27,386 nucleotides of DNA, from assembly GCA_030841965.1 (NCBI GenBank), contig JAUUSJ010000044.1:1-27386 (forward strand), written 5' to 3'. This DNA is from Blautia sp. GTDB lineage: Bacteria; Bacillota; Clostridia; Lachnospirales; Lachnospiraceae. This document shows positions 15,909 to 23,869 of the stretch, one piece after another. Both the position numbers and the translations under genes were made by a program. The stretch's first letter is position 1, and every line of letters starts with the position of its first letter. The notes under the pieces were generated by a model that saw only the letters and a list, made by a program, of their open reading frames with translations, was not told the DNA's origin and made no database searches.

Positions 15909-16323
15909 TTTTGAAAAGCGCCAACTTTGTGATATACAGGAACGCCTATTTGAACTTGCATTAAATAGCGGATATGATTGTCCCGCATTTATAGAATTTT
16001 TTATGAATAGCCACGCAGCAACAGCTCTTGATGATACTTATGACCGTCTACAATGGGCTGGAGAAGAATATATTCTTGAAGAACTAAATGAAGAAGCTGG
16101 TGGTCTAAAAAAAGCTGGAAAAACCTATCCAATAGAAGTAATGTATTGGACAGGTTATACCTACCGATATTGGCATTATTATACAAACGAAAGTAGTAAA
16201 ATAATATACAAAACTGCTGATGCAAAATCCATGAATGAATGTTGGCTCGGCTTTCATACATTAGATGTTGAAATGGCTATCGACAATCTAAAGGAAATAT
16301 ACAGGCAAAAACATTCATCATAA
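15895..16323 (+). CDS. Partner of DUF3990, putative orphan antitoxin (copy 2)
   Basis: 142 residues. It is identical in protein sequence to the 11389-11814 product except for one extra Ser at the end, caused by a small change just before the stop. Start and overlap with the preceding remnant are as in copy 1. The upstream promoter at 15549-15577 is complete. Keeping this gene intact next to a dead DUF3990 suggests either a very recent event or a benefit of protection without the toxin. Confidence 0.72.
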   Translation: MTNLSFEKRQLCDIQERLFELALNSGYDCPAFIEFFMNSHAATALDDTYDRLQWAGEEYILEELNEEAGGLKKAGKTYPIEVMYWTGYTYRYWHYYTNESSKIIYKTADAKSMNECWLGFHTLDVEMAIDNLKEIYRQKHSS

Positions 16324-16346
16324 TCCCCAGCACAAACCTTGATAAT

Positions 16347-16393
16347 AAGAAAGTCAATCAGCTGGATTTTGCTTCCTCTTGATTGGCTTTCTT
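16347..16393. terminator. Bidirectional terminator between partner copy 2 and the PIN toxin
   Basis: Stem AAGAAAGTCAATCA (16347-16360) / TGATTGGCTTTCTT (16380-16393) with one G-T pair, followed by AGTTTTTT on the plus strand. Related to the hairpins at 7471 and 11841. Confidence 0.8.
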
Positions 16394-16405
16394 AGTTTTT
16401 TACGA

Positions 16406-16816
16406 TTATTTATCCAAAATATCCAGCATTTGCCGCGCTGTTACGATAAAAGGTTTTACTGGAAAATGCTTCAAATTACCTGTTACCAAATAGGCGTTAT
16501 CGCTACGCTTTTCCATTACCACCTCATAAAAGGGCAAATCCTTCATGTCTGGTAAAATCACTCCTGTAAATAAAGGTTCTACCAAAACACCATATTTTTC
16601 TATGGCCGATAAGATATAATTTATCATGCTTGGCTCAAATTTAAACTTCTTTCTGTTAAGCACTTCTCGATACTCTCTCATAATCTCATTGCTATAGACA
16701 GGAACAATCTCTCCACCAATTACTCTACTAACAACTTGTACTGTAGCTGCATTCATATGATTAGAGAGCAACGCAGAAACGAGCACATTCGTATCTATCA
16801 CTGCATAATATATCAA
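16406..16816 (-). CDS. PIN-domain toxin (COG1569-type endoribonuclease)
   Basis: 136 residues. PIN signatures: YYAVIDTNVLVSALLS with the first catalytic Asp near residue 8, the acidic YSNEIMREYREVL helix, LPDMKDLPFYEVV, and the late acidic site KRSDNAYLVTGNLKHFPV. These fit the family annotated as putative toxin component, PIN family, which acts as a Mg-dependent RNase. Its start overlaps the end of the antitoxin gene by ATGA. Complete length and intact catalytic residues suggest an active toxin, in contrast to the decayed MNT-HepT pair nearby. Confidence 0.9.
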   Translation of the reverse strand: MIYYAVIDTNVLVSALLSNHMNAATVQVVSRVIGGEIVPVYSNEIMREYREVLNRKKFKFEPSMINYILSAIEKYGVLVEPLFTGVILPDMKDLPFYEVVMEKRSDNAYLVTGNLKHFPVKPFIVTARQMLDILDK

Positions 16817-17118
16817 TCCATATCCTCCTCACCGTACCTTACCTTACGAATTTCCTCATTTATCTCGTCTAAGCTCATTCCCTGTGGGAAATTTTTCTCT
16901 GCCTGTGCCCTAAGCGATAGAAATGCCTGCATCGCTTGTTCTCTTGTAACCTCTGGCTCTGGAGAAACAATTTCAAAAGGAATTTTTCGCTCACGGACAA
17001 CTGCTCTTGCAAATACATTAATTGCTGTAGATGCAGTCATACCAAAATCCGCACATAAAGCATCAAACTGTTTCTTTAATGTTTCATCCATACGAACACT
17101 AAAAGTCGCTTGTGCCAT
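16813..17118 (-). CDS. RelB/DinJ-family antitoxin
   Basis: 101 residues. MAQATFSVRMDETLKKQFDA is the typical ribbon-helix-helix start of RelB/DinJ antitoxins, followed by DFGMTASTAINVFARAVVRE. The C-terminal ~45 residues are acidic and probably wrap the toxin. It is the first gene of the pair, with AAGGAGGTG before the ATG and a consensus promoter upstream. RHH antitoxins usually repress their own promoter. Confidence 0.9.
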   Translation of the reverse strand: MAQATFSVRMDETLKKQFDALCADFGMTASTAINVFARAVVRERKIPFEIVSPEPEVTREQAMQAFLSLRAQAEKNFPQGMSLDEINEEIRKVRYGEEDMD

Positions 17119-17141
17119 ATCCTACACCTCCTTTTATTTTA

Positions 17142-17170
17142 ATTATACTTATATAGGTTCAAAAAGTCAA
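17142..17170 (-). promoter_or_regulatory. Promoter of the RelB/PIN operon
   Basis: On the minus strand TTGACT (17165-17170), a 17-bp spacer and TATAAT (17142-17147), about 24 bp before the antitoxin ATG. Near-consensus sigma-A promoter. Confidence 0.85.
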
Positions 17171-17237
17171 TAATTTGCACCGTTTGAGTTCGATATTTTA
17201 TATTTTATTTCAATATATCTTTTTATTTGTCATCCAT

Positions 17238-17330
17238 CCTGATTATAGTAAGAGGTCATTTTGATGTAAAAAAATTAGAGAGAATAGTATCTCTCTAATT
17301 TTTCACTTCTTCTATTTTCTCTTTTCTTAT
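17238..17330 (-). pseudogene. Degraded cassette: kinase tail, terminator and dead promoter P4
   Basis: Minus strand order: codons R-K-I-E-E-V-K-N-stop (about 17330-17296), matching the end of the histidine-only sensors; the cassette hairpin (17274-17299) with its T-run; then ATAATCAGG (17238-17246) and the ACATCAAAA block 21 bp away. The -10 position reads ATTGAA, so no promoter remains. The sensor gene itself is gone and has been replaced by the unrelated gene at 17327. The hairpin may now terminate that gene. Confidence 0.6.
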
Positions 17331-17845
17331 ATTTCCAAAAATTTATCCTCAACAAGATATTTGTTGGATAATTGGCCTTCTGGTTTTATATAATCGCTGA
17401 TAAAGTTAAAATAACCTTCTGAGCCAAAATCTTTTGTCCACAATGTTATAGATTCATAGATTTTTATGATACTCTTGCGAGCCAATTCAAAGAAATCATC
17501 GCTTTCTACCACATCTTCTCTCAAACTTCCTTTTAAATCAGGATTTTTTTCTGGAATAAATAATTCTTCAATAGTATCTGCGCAGGAACGATAACATTCC
17601 TCCATCCATTTTGTGCAGTCATATTCCTGGTGGTCGATAATGCTCTTTATATCAAACAAAACTACTTGGAGTATCTCTTTCGCCTGTCTTCCATTAAGAC
17701 CAAATTTCAAATGAAATTGATACAGACGTGTCTCCAACTGGATGAGATATTCCCAATACATCTCCTCGTCACCACGCCTGATAGGAGTAATATTCTGTTT
17801 TGTTTTTGATACAATACTGTCAAACTGATATCTGTTTACACTCAT
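17327..17845 (-). CDS. Hypothetical cytoplasmic protein
   Basis: 172 residues from MSVNRYQFD. The ATG at 17854 lies one base from GAGG, too close, whereas 17845 is 9 bases away. Mostly helical, acidic and aromatic, with no signal peptide or membrane segment. Notable stretches are YWEYLIQLETRLYQFHLKFGL, GRQAKEILQVVLFDIKSI and CTKWMEECYRSCADTIEELF. I recognise no family; length and composition resemble contact-dependent immunity proteins, but that is only an impression. It sits where a sensor gene of the duplicated cassette seems to have been, directly before the cassette terminator. Confidence 0.65.
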   Translation of the reverse strand: MSVNRYQFDSIVSKTKQNITPIRRGDEEMYWEYLIQLETRLYQFHLKFGLNGRQAKEILQVVLFDIKSIIDHQEYDCTKWMEECYRSCADTIEELFIPEKNPDLKGSLREDVVESDDFFELARKSIIKIYESITLWTKDFGSEGYFNFISDYIKPEGQLSNKYLVEDKFLEI

Positions 17846-17909
17846 AAGTTCCATCCTCTGTTCTTTTTCTATTTTGCATTTTATTTATGAAACTAAGGTT
17901 CGTTAACGA

Positions 17910-18593
17910 TTATTCCTGACAATTTAACATCGTCTTTCCCTCTCCGCATAACTTCTCAAAATCATCGATAAATGCATCGACAGCTGATGTGACACTCGCA
18001 TTTTTTATTAAGCCTTCTATCACATCCGTTCCAATTGTGGCAGCTCCCACTCCATACTTACATAGCTCTAAAACCTGCTGAGAGTTTTTAAAACTTGCCG
18101 CCAATACCTCTGTCTTTAGACCATTTTTCTTAAAAATATCATGAATCGTCTTTGTCGTCTCAATACCATCCGCACCGAGATTATCAATTCGATTCACATA
18201 TGGAGCCGCATAGTCAGCCCCCGCCTTTGCCGCTAAAAAAGCCTGCATAGCCGTATAAATCGCAGTTGCAGTTACTCTATGTCCTTCTTTTTTGAGAATC
18301 TTCATCGCCTTTAATCCTTCTGGCGTTGTCGGAATCTTAATATATGTATTCGCTCCAAGCTCCTCCAAAATCTTATGAGCCTCAACTACCATATCCTCCG
18401 CCTTCTTAGAAATCACCTGCACATGCAAATCGGCGTCCTCTCCGATAAACTCTCTAATCTCTTTTAACACCTCATAAGGATTCCTTCCACTCTTCGCCAA
18501 AATAGAAGGATTTGTTGTCACCCCATCTACTGGATAATACTCATAAATCTCCTTAATCTTTTCAATATTTGCGTCGTCAATTACAAACTTCAT
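17910..18593 (-). CDS. fsa: Fructose-6-phosphate aldolase / transaldolase-like protein
   Basis: 227 residues from MKFVIDDAN, preceded by GAGGAGGAAGAG. The longer in-frame extension starting at 18635 translates that purine-rich site and is unlikely. Class I aldolase TIM barrel: VDGVTTNPSIL, Schiff-base Lys in YIKIPTTPEGL, YAAPYVNRIDN and VLAASFKNSQQ. The Gln in LHVQV and the Tyr in APYVNR match E. coli FSA Gln59 and Tyr131, whereas true transaldolases have Glu and Phe there. This favours the FSA subfamily, which reversibly cleaves fructose 6-phosphate to dihydroxyacetone and glyceraldehyde 3-phosphate, though the natural role of such proteins is often unclear. Transcribed alone; no terminator is obvious. 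Confidence 0.85.
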   Translation of the reverse strand: MKFVIDDANIEKIKEIYEYYPVDGVTTNPSILAKSGRNPYEVLKEIREFIGEDADLHVQVISKKAEDMVVEAHKILEELGANTYIKIPTTPEGLKAMKILKKEGHRVTATAIYTAMQAFLAAKAGADYAAPYVNRIDNLGADGIETTKTIHDIFKKNGLKTEVLAASFKNSQQVLELCKYGVGAATIGTDVIEGLIKNASVTSAVDAFIDDFEKLCGEGKTMLNCQE

Positions 18594-18819
18594 TCTCTCT
18601 TCCTCCTCTTCCATCACTAATTTTGCCATCTCCAAATGGAAACTGCCAATATTAAAAACAGCATATTTCTACCTAGAATCCCTTTTACAATACTCCTAAT
18701 CCTAAAATCATATTATAACATATCTTCTCATAGAATCCAATGAAAAATATCTTATCTTCAATAAGTCTTTTGAAACTTTATAATTCATTTACATTATAAT
18801 TATATTCTAAAAAATATTT

Positions 18820-19050
18820 CGTTTCACCAATACCCAGCAAAGGGAGCAAGTGACCATGTCCTCTGAAAACGATAGAGAGTGGAGCGGTTTTTCGATATAC
18901 TTAGCTTTGCCGCTGGAGCACTGTCTGAGCAGCGTAGCTGCGAGTTTGCGGGAAGCGGCATATATCAGCGTATGTCGAAAAACCATGGGAACGAACGTGT
19001 TTTCAGAGGACATGGTCACTTGCTCCCTTTGCGTCCCCCTTCACATCTCC
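18820..19050 (+). repeat. Copy B of the long-arm palindromic element
   Basis: Perfect 34-bp inverted arms (18837-18870 and 18999-19032) enclose a ~128-bp core. The core contains a second stem (GGTTTTTCGATATAC with GTATGTCGAAAAACC), a GCCGC/GCGGC pairing and an apical hairpin GCAGC-GTA-GCTGC. The left flank CACCAATACCCAGC and the right flank GCGTC are shared with other copies. It fills most of the 18594-19239 gap; the rest shows no gene. Both strands give short open frames because of the symmetry; these are not convincing genes. Confidence 0.85.
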
Positions 19051-19239
19051 CTCCTCCAACCCTCCCCTTTCCATAAAGCATATTTCATAGAAAATCCTTA
19101 TATTTTTAAAGCATATATTACAAGAATTCCCCCACTTTATATGATATTGTTATCCCGATAAAAATAAAAAACCTTAAAACCCCCAACAAAAATTCCAAAT
19201 TAATATAACAAAATATTATAAAAACGAAAGGACTCCTTT

Positions 19240-20631
19240 ATGAAAACAGATACCTTACTACAAAAATTAATAACACTCGTCCTCCCAATCGCCTTCCAAC
19301 AATTCATGCTCGCATTAGTAAACGCAAGCGACGCCATTATGCTCGGAAAATTAAACCAAGACTCCCTCTCCGCCGTCTCTCTCGGAGGACAAATCGCATT
19401 CGTCTTAAACTTATTCGTCAGCGCAATTACCATCGGCGAAAATATGTACGTAGCGCAGTACTGGGGAAAAGGAGATACAAAAACAATTCGAGAAATCATC
19501 GCATTTTTAACTCGAGTCACCTTCCTCATCTCCGCCCTTTTTTGCATCGCAGCCATTTTCTGCCCAAGAATATTAATGAGAATTTTCACCTCCGAGGAAA
19601 CACTTATTCTACTTGGAATAAAATACTTAAGAATAGTAGGAATTTCATACCTATTCTCCAGTATCTCTCAGATTTTCCTTGGACTTTTAAAAAACTGTGG
19701 AAGGGCCATGAAAAGCACAATCATCAGCACTACAACTGTCATTTTGAATATCGTTTTAAACGCCATATTCATCTTCGGGCTACTTGGAATGCCCGCAATG
19801 GGAATCGAGGGGGCGGCACTTGCCACCACTATCTCTACAGGAATCGGACTCTTATGGTCCATCCTATATTGTATGCAAAATGAAGTAACCAAAATCCCAT
19901 TATCCGCTTTCAAGCAAAGAAATACAGAATTAGAGAAAAGATTCTGGCATCATGTACTTCCAGTTATCGCCAATATCCTCATTTGGGGACTTGGCTTTAC
20001 AACCTACTCTGTTATTATGGGACATCTCGGCACAGATGCCGTGGCAGCCAACTCCATCGCAAATATCTCCAAAAATCTAGTTGTCTGCTTCTGCCTTGGA
20101 CTCGGAAGCGGTGGAAGTATTATTGTCGGAAATGAACTCGGAGCTGGGAATTTAAAACTGGCAAAACAGTACGGAAACCGTCTTGCAAAAATGTCAATCA
20201 TAAGTGGCATTATAAGCGGTCTCTTCCTGCTCGCAATCACTCCCGCCATCTTACACTTCACAGCGTTAAGTCCTCAGGCAGAACATTACTTAAAATGGAT
20301 GCTAGTCATGTGCTCTTATTACTTAGTAGGAAAATCCATCAACAGCATGGTCGTCGCAGGAATCTTCGCCGCTGGAGGAGATTCTAAGTTTGGTATGCTC
20401 TGCGATGCCATCACCCTCTGGTGTGTTACCGTCCCACTCGGAGCGATAGCGGCATTTATCCTAAAATGGCCAGTCATAGCTGTATACTTCGTCCTAAATC
20501 TGGATGAAATTATCAAACTTCCGGCCGTATACATTCATTTCAAAAAATATAAATGGGTAAAAGATTTGACCGTAACAGAGCAATCTAGTATCAAAGGGGG
20601 CAAAAAACCTTTTGACCCCAACATCATTTAA
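19240..20631 (+). CDS. MATE-family multidrug/toxin efflux transporter
   Basis: 463 residues with about twelve membrane helices in two related halves. It starts MKTDTLLQKLITLVLPIAFQ, and the MATE-type NASDAIMLGKLNQDSLSAVSLGG follows. Other landmarks are VAQYWGKGD, MGHLGTDAVAANSI and GGSIIVGNELGAGNLKLAKQ. It is expected to export cationic or organic compounds using a Na+ or H+ gradient at the cytoplasmic membrane. AAAGGA precedes the start. The last ~14 codons (IKGGKKPFDPNII) are formed by a short dispersed palindrome found twice elsewhere in the window, so the native C-terminus has been replaced. A strong terminator follows. Confidence 0.92.
   Translation: MKTDTLLQKLITLVLPIAFQQFMLALVNASDAIMLGKLNQDSLSAVSLGGQIAFVLNLFVSAITIGENMYVAQYWGKGDTKTIREIIAFLTRVTFLISALFCIAAIFCPRILMRIFTSEETLILLGIKYLRIVGISYLFSSISQIFLGLLKNCGRAMKSTIISTTTVILNIVLNAIFIFGLLGMPAMGIEGAALATTISTGIGLLWSILYCMQNEVTKIPLSAFKQRNTELEKRFWHHVLPVIANILIWGLGFTTYSVIMGHLGTDAVAANSIANISKNLVVCFCLGLGSGGSIIVGNELGAGNLKLAKQYGNRLAKMSIISGIISGLFLLAITPAILHFTALSPQAEHYLKWMLVMCSYYLVGKSINSMVVAGIFAAGGDSKFGMLCDAITLWCVTVPLGAIAAFILKWPVIAVYFVLNLDEIIKLPAVYIHFKKYKWVKDLTVTEQSSIKGGKKPFDPNII
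20589..20627. repeat. Short ATGAT-ended palindrome, copy 1, inside the MATE gene end
   Basis: GGGGGCAAAA / TTTTGACCCC near-palindrome ending AACATCAT. It matches, in reverse orientation, the element at 20926-20965 and the one at 25103-25133. The MATE stop codon lies immediately after it. Confidence 0.7.
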
Positions 20632-20712
20632 TTAATATTTTTCGTACATCTGTGGAACCAAACTTTTCTATCTATGCAGCTGCTTGACGAAGCTTTCACA
20701 ATACTGTACAAA

Positions 20713-20751
20713 AATAATGCCAGAAAAACATAGGTATTTTCTGGCATTATT
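20713..20751 (+). terminator. Terminator after the MATE gene
   Basis: Stem AATAATGCCAGAAAA (20713-20727) / TTTTCTGGCATTATT (20737-20751), perfect over 15 bp with a 9-nt loop. No long T-run follows on the plus strand; on the minus strand the downstream side is TGTACAG, so strength is uncertain. Confidence 0.65.
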
Positions 20752-20802
20752 GGGGGATATTATAGTTTCGGAATTTATTGGTTTTTATTATTATGGCTTA
20801 TT

Positions 20803-20967
20803 ATGTGGTTTTATGTTTATCCCAGTTCCAACCTAGTCGAAAAAGCATTTGATAAAGAAGAGGATTTCAAAAACTTTTCCACAAGTGGACTGCAGATAAA
20901 TATCATTGATAATCTAATAAATAATATGATGTTGAGGTCAAAAGGTCTTTTGCCCCTGGTATCATAA
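20803..20967 (+). CDS. Small open frame, doubtful (possible gene remnant)
   Basis: A 54-residue frame MWFYVYPSSNLVEKAFDKEE..., preceded in frame by hydrophobic codons (GIYWFLLLWLI) without a start or ribosome site. Its last ~13 codons come from the dispersed palindrome at 20926-20965, as for the MATE gene. It could be a fragment of a lost membrane protein. The rest of the 20632-20969 gap shows only the terminator and this palindrome. Confidence 0.2.
   Translation: MWFYVYPSSNLVEKAFDKEEDFKNFSTSGLQINIIDNLINNMMLRSKGLLPLVS
20926..20965. repeat. Short ATGAT-ended palindrome, copy 2
   Basis: The element begins ATGATGTTGAGGTCAAAAG and ends CTTTTGCCCCTGGTATCAT. The arms pair over ~19 positions, with most mismatches being G-T, i.e. 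compatible with an RNA hairpin. It lies directly beyond the stop of ttdB and may act as its terminator. Confidence 0.7.
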
Positions 20968-20969
20968 TA

Positions 20970-21587
20970 TTATTTGATAAAGCTTACATGCTTACAAATC
21001 TCTTCTACCGCTTTATCTTTCTTCTCATTGAATATCACTTTATTTTGCTCGAAGAGATTCCCGCCGTGAGTATCGATGGATACAATAAGCGGACCAAATT
21101 CATTTACACGACATGTCCAAAGTGTCTCTGGCATACCGAGGTCTTTCCAGTTTGCATCCTCAATCTCCTCCACTCGGGTAGCGGCAACAACGGCGCATCC
21201 TGCTGGAAATACACAGTGAATTGCTTTATATTCCTTGCATCCTTCCATCGTTCCCTCGGCCATACCGCCCTTTCCAACGATAAGCTTTACCCCAGTTTCT
21301 TTGATAAACTCTTTCTCAAACTTCTCCATACGCATACTAGTAGTCGGTCCTACCGACACCATCTCATATTTTCCCTCTTCTCCCTCAATCGGGCGAACAA
21401 TAGGTCCTGCATGGAAGATTGCCCCTCCGTCGAGATTTACCGGCAATTCTCTTCCCGCCTCAATCAGTCGTCTATGCGCAACATCTCTGCATGTTGTGAT
21501 ATGCCCATTCAAATAGATAATATCTCCAATCTTGATATCTTCTAAATCTTCCGCTTTAATTGGTGTTGTTAAAATTTTCTTTGCCAT
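20970..21587 (-). CDS. ttdB: L(+)-tartrate dehydratase, beta subunit
   Basis: 205 residues, usual length. From memory it is closely similar to E. coli TtdB along its whole length: KKILTTPIKAEDL, TCRDVAHRRLIE, GGAIFHAGPIVR, SVGPTTSMRME, GVKLIVGKGGM, FPAGCAVVAA and CRVNEFGPLIVSIDTHG. It is the C-terminal swivelling domain of class I Fe-S hydro-lyases and works with the alpha subunit to convert L-tartrate to oxaloacetate. Its ATG overlaps the TAA of ttdA by one base (TAATG), so translation is coupled. Two-subunit fumarase is the main alternative, but the similarity and the transporter context favour tartrate. Confidence 0.88.
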   Translation of the reverse strand: MAKKILTTPIKAEDLEDIKIGDIIYLNGHITTCRDVAHRRLIEAGRELPVNLDGGAIFHAGPIVRPIEGEEGKYEMVSVGPTTSMRMEKFEKEFIKETGVKLIVGKGGMAEGTMEGCKEYKAIHCVFPAGCAVVAATRVEEIEDANWKDLGMPETLWTCRVNEFGPLIVSIDTHGGNLFEQNKVIFNEKKDKAVEEICKHVSFIK

Positions 21588-22486
21588 TATAGTACTACCT
21601 CCTTATGTGAAGTGATTGTATAATTTAATTCTTTGTCAAAAATAATATGTCCTTTTCTGTGAGACCAGCATCCAACATTCACTGCCACACCGATTGCAGA
21701 TGGATGTCTCGCTGTATTTTCAATATGAACACCCATTACAGAGTAATTTCCAGACATTCCCTGTGGTCCAAGACCGATACTATTAATTCCGTCTTCTAAT
21801 AATTTCTCCATCTTCGCAGCTCTCTCATTTGGATTATGCTGCCCAAGTGGTCTCATTAATGCTTTCTTAGAAAGTAAGGCAGCTGTCTCCACAGAAGTCG
21901 CCACACCGACACCGACTAAAAGCGGTGGACATGCATTTAGACCATAACTTGTCATAACATCCATAACAAACTTTGTGACACCTTCATATCCAGCTCCCGG
22001 CATTAATACCATCGCTTTTCCAGGAAGTGTACATCCGCCGCCTGCCATATATGTATCAATCTCACATATATCACTGTCTGGCACAATCTCCCAAAAAACT
22101 GTAGGTGTTCCCTTTCCGACATTTTTTCCTGTATTATACTCGTCAAATGTCTCAACACTATTATGACGAAGTGGAGCATCGATTGTAGCGCGGACAACGG
22201 CCTCCTTTAATAGCGCTTCCAACTCACCGATTAGTGGAAAATTTGTACCACATTTCACAAAAAACTGTAATACTCCCGTATCCTGACAGCAAGGTCTATT
22301 TAGCTCCTTTGCCAGCTGCTGATTCTTAAACATGGTATCATAAATCGTCGTGGACAATTCACTTGTCTCCTTGTTTCTCAACTCTTCCAATTTTGCATAC
22401 ACATCATCTGGCAATACTTTCCCTGAATAGGCCACAAATTTTGCCATGATGTCGGTCATTTTTTCTACCGCTTTTTTGTTACTCAT
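21587..22486 (-). CDS. ttdA: L(+)-tartrate dehydratase, alpha subunit (Fe-S)
   Basis: 299 residues. Similar throughout to E. coli TtdA as recalled: LPDDVYAKLEEL, LNRPCCQDTGVLQFFVK, APLRHNSVETFDEYNTGKN, MAGGGCTLPGK and ARHPSAIGVAVNVGCWSHR. Cys67 (before QDTG), Cys152 (GGGC) and Cys273 (VGCW) are the expected three ligands of the [4Fe-4S] cluster that activates substrate water loss. The enzyme is cytoplasmic and oxygen-sensitive, fitting an anaerobe. TAAGGAGGAA precedes the ATG. It lies 111 bp after the transporter gene on the same strand and is probably in one operon. Confidence 0.9.
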   Translation of the reverse strand: MSNKKAVEKMTDIMAKFVAYSGKVLPDDVYAKLEELRNKETSELSTTIYDTMFKNQQLAKELNRPCCQDTGVLQFFVKCGTNFPLIGELEALLKEAVVRATIDAPLRHNSVETFDEYNTGKNVGKGTPTVFWEIVPDSDICEIDTYMAGGGCTLPGKAMVLMPGAGYEGVTKFVMDVMTSYGLNACPPLLVGVGVATSVETAALLSKKALMRPLGQHNPNERAAKMEKLLEDGINSIGLGPQGMSGNYSVMGVHIENTARHPSAIGVAVNVGCWSHRKGHIIFDKELNYTITSHKEVVL

Positions 22487-22597
22487 TTTTATTCCTCCTT
22501 AAATGATATATGAAATTTTTAGTTTCTAAATCTTTTTACTATACAAACTTTCTCTGGTACTTAAAGGATAAGGTTTCTTTCTTCTCATTCTCCCTTC

Positions 22598-23869
22598 TTA
22601 TGATGGATAAAATGGAAAGAAAATAGGAAGTAATATTAAACTTACAATTGTGGATACGACAATAAGTGGTAATCCCGCTTTTACATAGTCATTAAACTTA
22701 TACCCACCAGGTCCAAGTACCATTGTGTTTGCTGGCATTCCAATCGGTGTGGCATATGCACAAGAACCACCAATAATAGTCGCCATAACAACTGCTCTTG
22801 GGTCTGCTCCCATTCCAGTCGCTATAGAAATACTAATCGGTACGAGCAGTGCTGTTGTCGCTGTATTTGACATAAAATTTGTCATAACACAAGATAATAA
22901 AAATACTACAACTAATAATACAAATGGGGATACATTATCTCCCAGAGCACCAATAACTACATTGGCAATCTTCTCTCCTGCTCCTGTCGTCTCTAATGCT
23001 TTTGCCAGTGAGAGTGTTCCTCCAAACAAAAATATAGTCTGCAAATCAATCGCCTCATACGCCTCCTTCTCAGAGATGACTCCCGTCGCAATTAGTACTA
23101 AGGCACCCACACTTCCTGAAATACAAAGACTAATTCCAATCTTATCTTCCAACGCCATGGCAAGAATCGTTATAACTAATACGACTAAAGCCAATATCTG
23201 TTTCCATTTTGGAACATCGCTATAATCCACTTCCTTATCGTAGGCAGACACGTCATCCGTCGTTTTAATATCTGGCAAAAACCGATATCCGATAAATGCA
23301 AAGTAGAGAATTCCACAGATTAACATTGGAACACCAATTTTGGCATACTCAAAAAATCCAAAACTAAGCCCAATCTCTTGAAGAGCTGACTGACCAATTA
23401 GATTGCCAGGAGCTCCAATCAGGGATAAATTTCCTCCCATTGCGGCTGCCATGACTAGAGGCATCAAAAGCTTTGACCTCGAGAAGCCCGATTTAGCTGC
23501 AATGCCTATTACCACTGGGATTAAGACGGCCGCTGTTCCTGTATTCGATAAGAAGCCTGACATAATACCTACTACTACCATGATAACGATAATAAGCTGT
23601 CTCTCTGTCTTAGCAAATTTAGTGACAATCCCTCCCATCTTGTTTGCCATACCAGTGTTGAACAGGGCACCTCCTACTACGAACATGGCTACAAATAAAA
23701 TGACGTTCGTATTGGTGAATCCTGCGAAGGCATCCTTCACCTCAAGTACACCTGTAAGTACTAAGGCGATACAGACAATCATAGATGTAAGGGCAAGCGG
23801 AAGCTTTTCTGTCACAAACATAATGATTGCAAAAACTAATAACACTAAAGTTATAACGATTGGATCCAT
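22598..23869 (-). CDS. DASS/SLC13-family di- or tricarboxylate transporter (probable tartrate uptake)
   Basis: 423 residues with about eleven to twelve membrane segments. Two SNT motifs, LSNTGTAAVLIPV and MSNTATTALLVPI, are the paired substrate/Na+ binding signatures of the divalent-anion:Na+ symporter family, each in a hairpin of an inverted repeat. Somewhat shorter than VcINDY-like members. The start M-D-P-I is 6 bases after GGAGGG. It is the first gene of the locus, before ttdA and ttdB. Uptake of tartrate, or exchange of tartrate for a C4-dicarboxylate, is inferred from the neighbours. Confidence 0.88.
   Translation of the reverse strand: MDPIVITLVLLVFAIIMFVTEKLPLALTSMIVCIALVLTGVLEVKDAFAGFTNTNVILFVAMFVVGGALFNTGMANKMGGIVTKFAKTERQLIIVIMVVVGIMSGFLSNTGTAAVLIPVVIGIAAKSGFSRSKLLMPLVMAAAMGGNLSLIGAPGNLIGQSALQEIGLSFGFFEYAKIGVPMLICGILYFAFIGYRFLPDIKTTDDVSAYDKEVDYSDVPKWKQILALVVLVITILAMALEDKIGISLCISGSVGALVLIATGVISEKEAYEAIDLQTIFLFGGTLSLAKALETTGAGEKIANVVIGALGDNVSPFVLLVVVFLLSCVMTNFMSNTATTALLVPISISIATGMGADPRAVVMATIIGGSCAYATPIGMPANTMVLGPGGYKFNDYVKAGLPLIVVSTIVSLILLPIFFPFYPS

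Noticed and set aside
18807..19019. Open frames on both strands inside element copy B (and 25081-25519 in copy D)
   Set aside because: The frames arise because the arms are perfect inverted repeats, giving similar peptides from both strands. There is no ribosome site, and base changes follow pairing rather than codon constraint.
20932..20960. Palindrome as a GntR operator
   Set aside because: The same sequence occurs at a gene end and in unrelated intergenic DNA, so a dispersed repeat is the simpler explanation.
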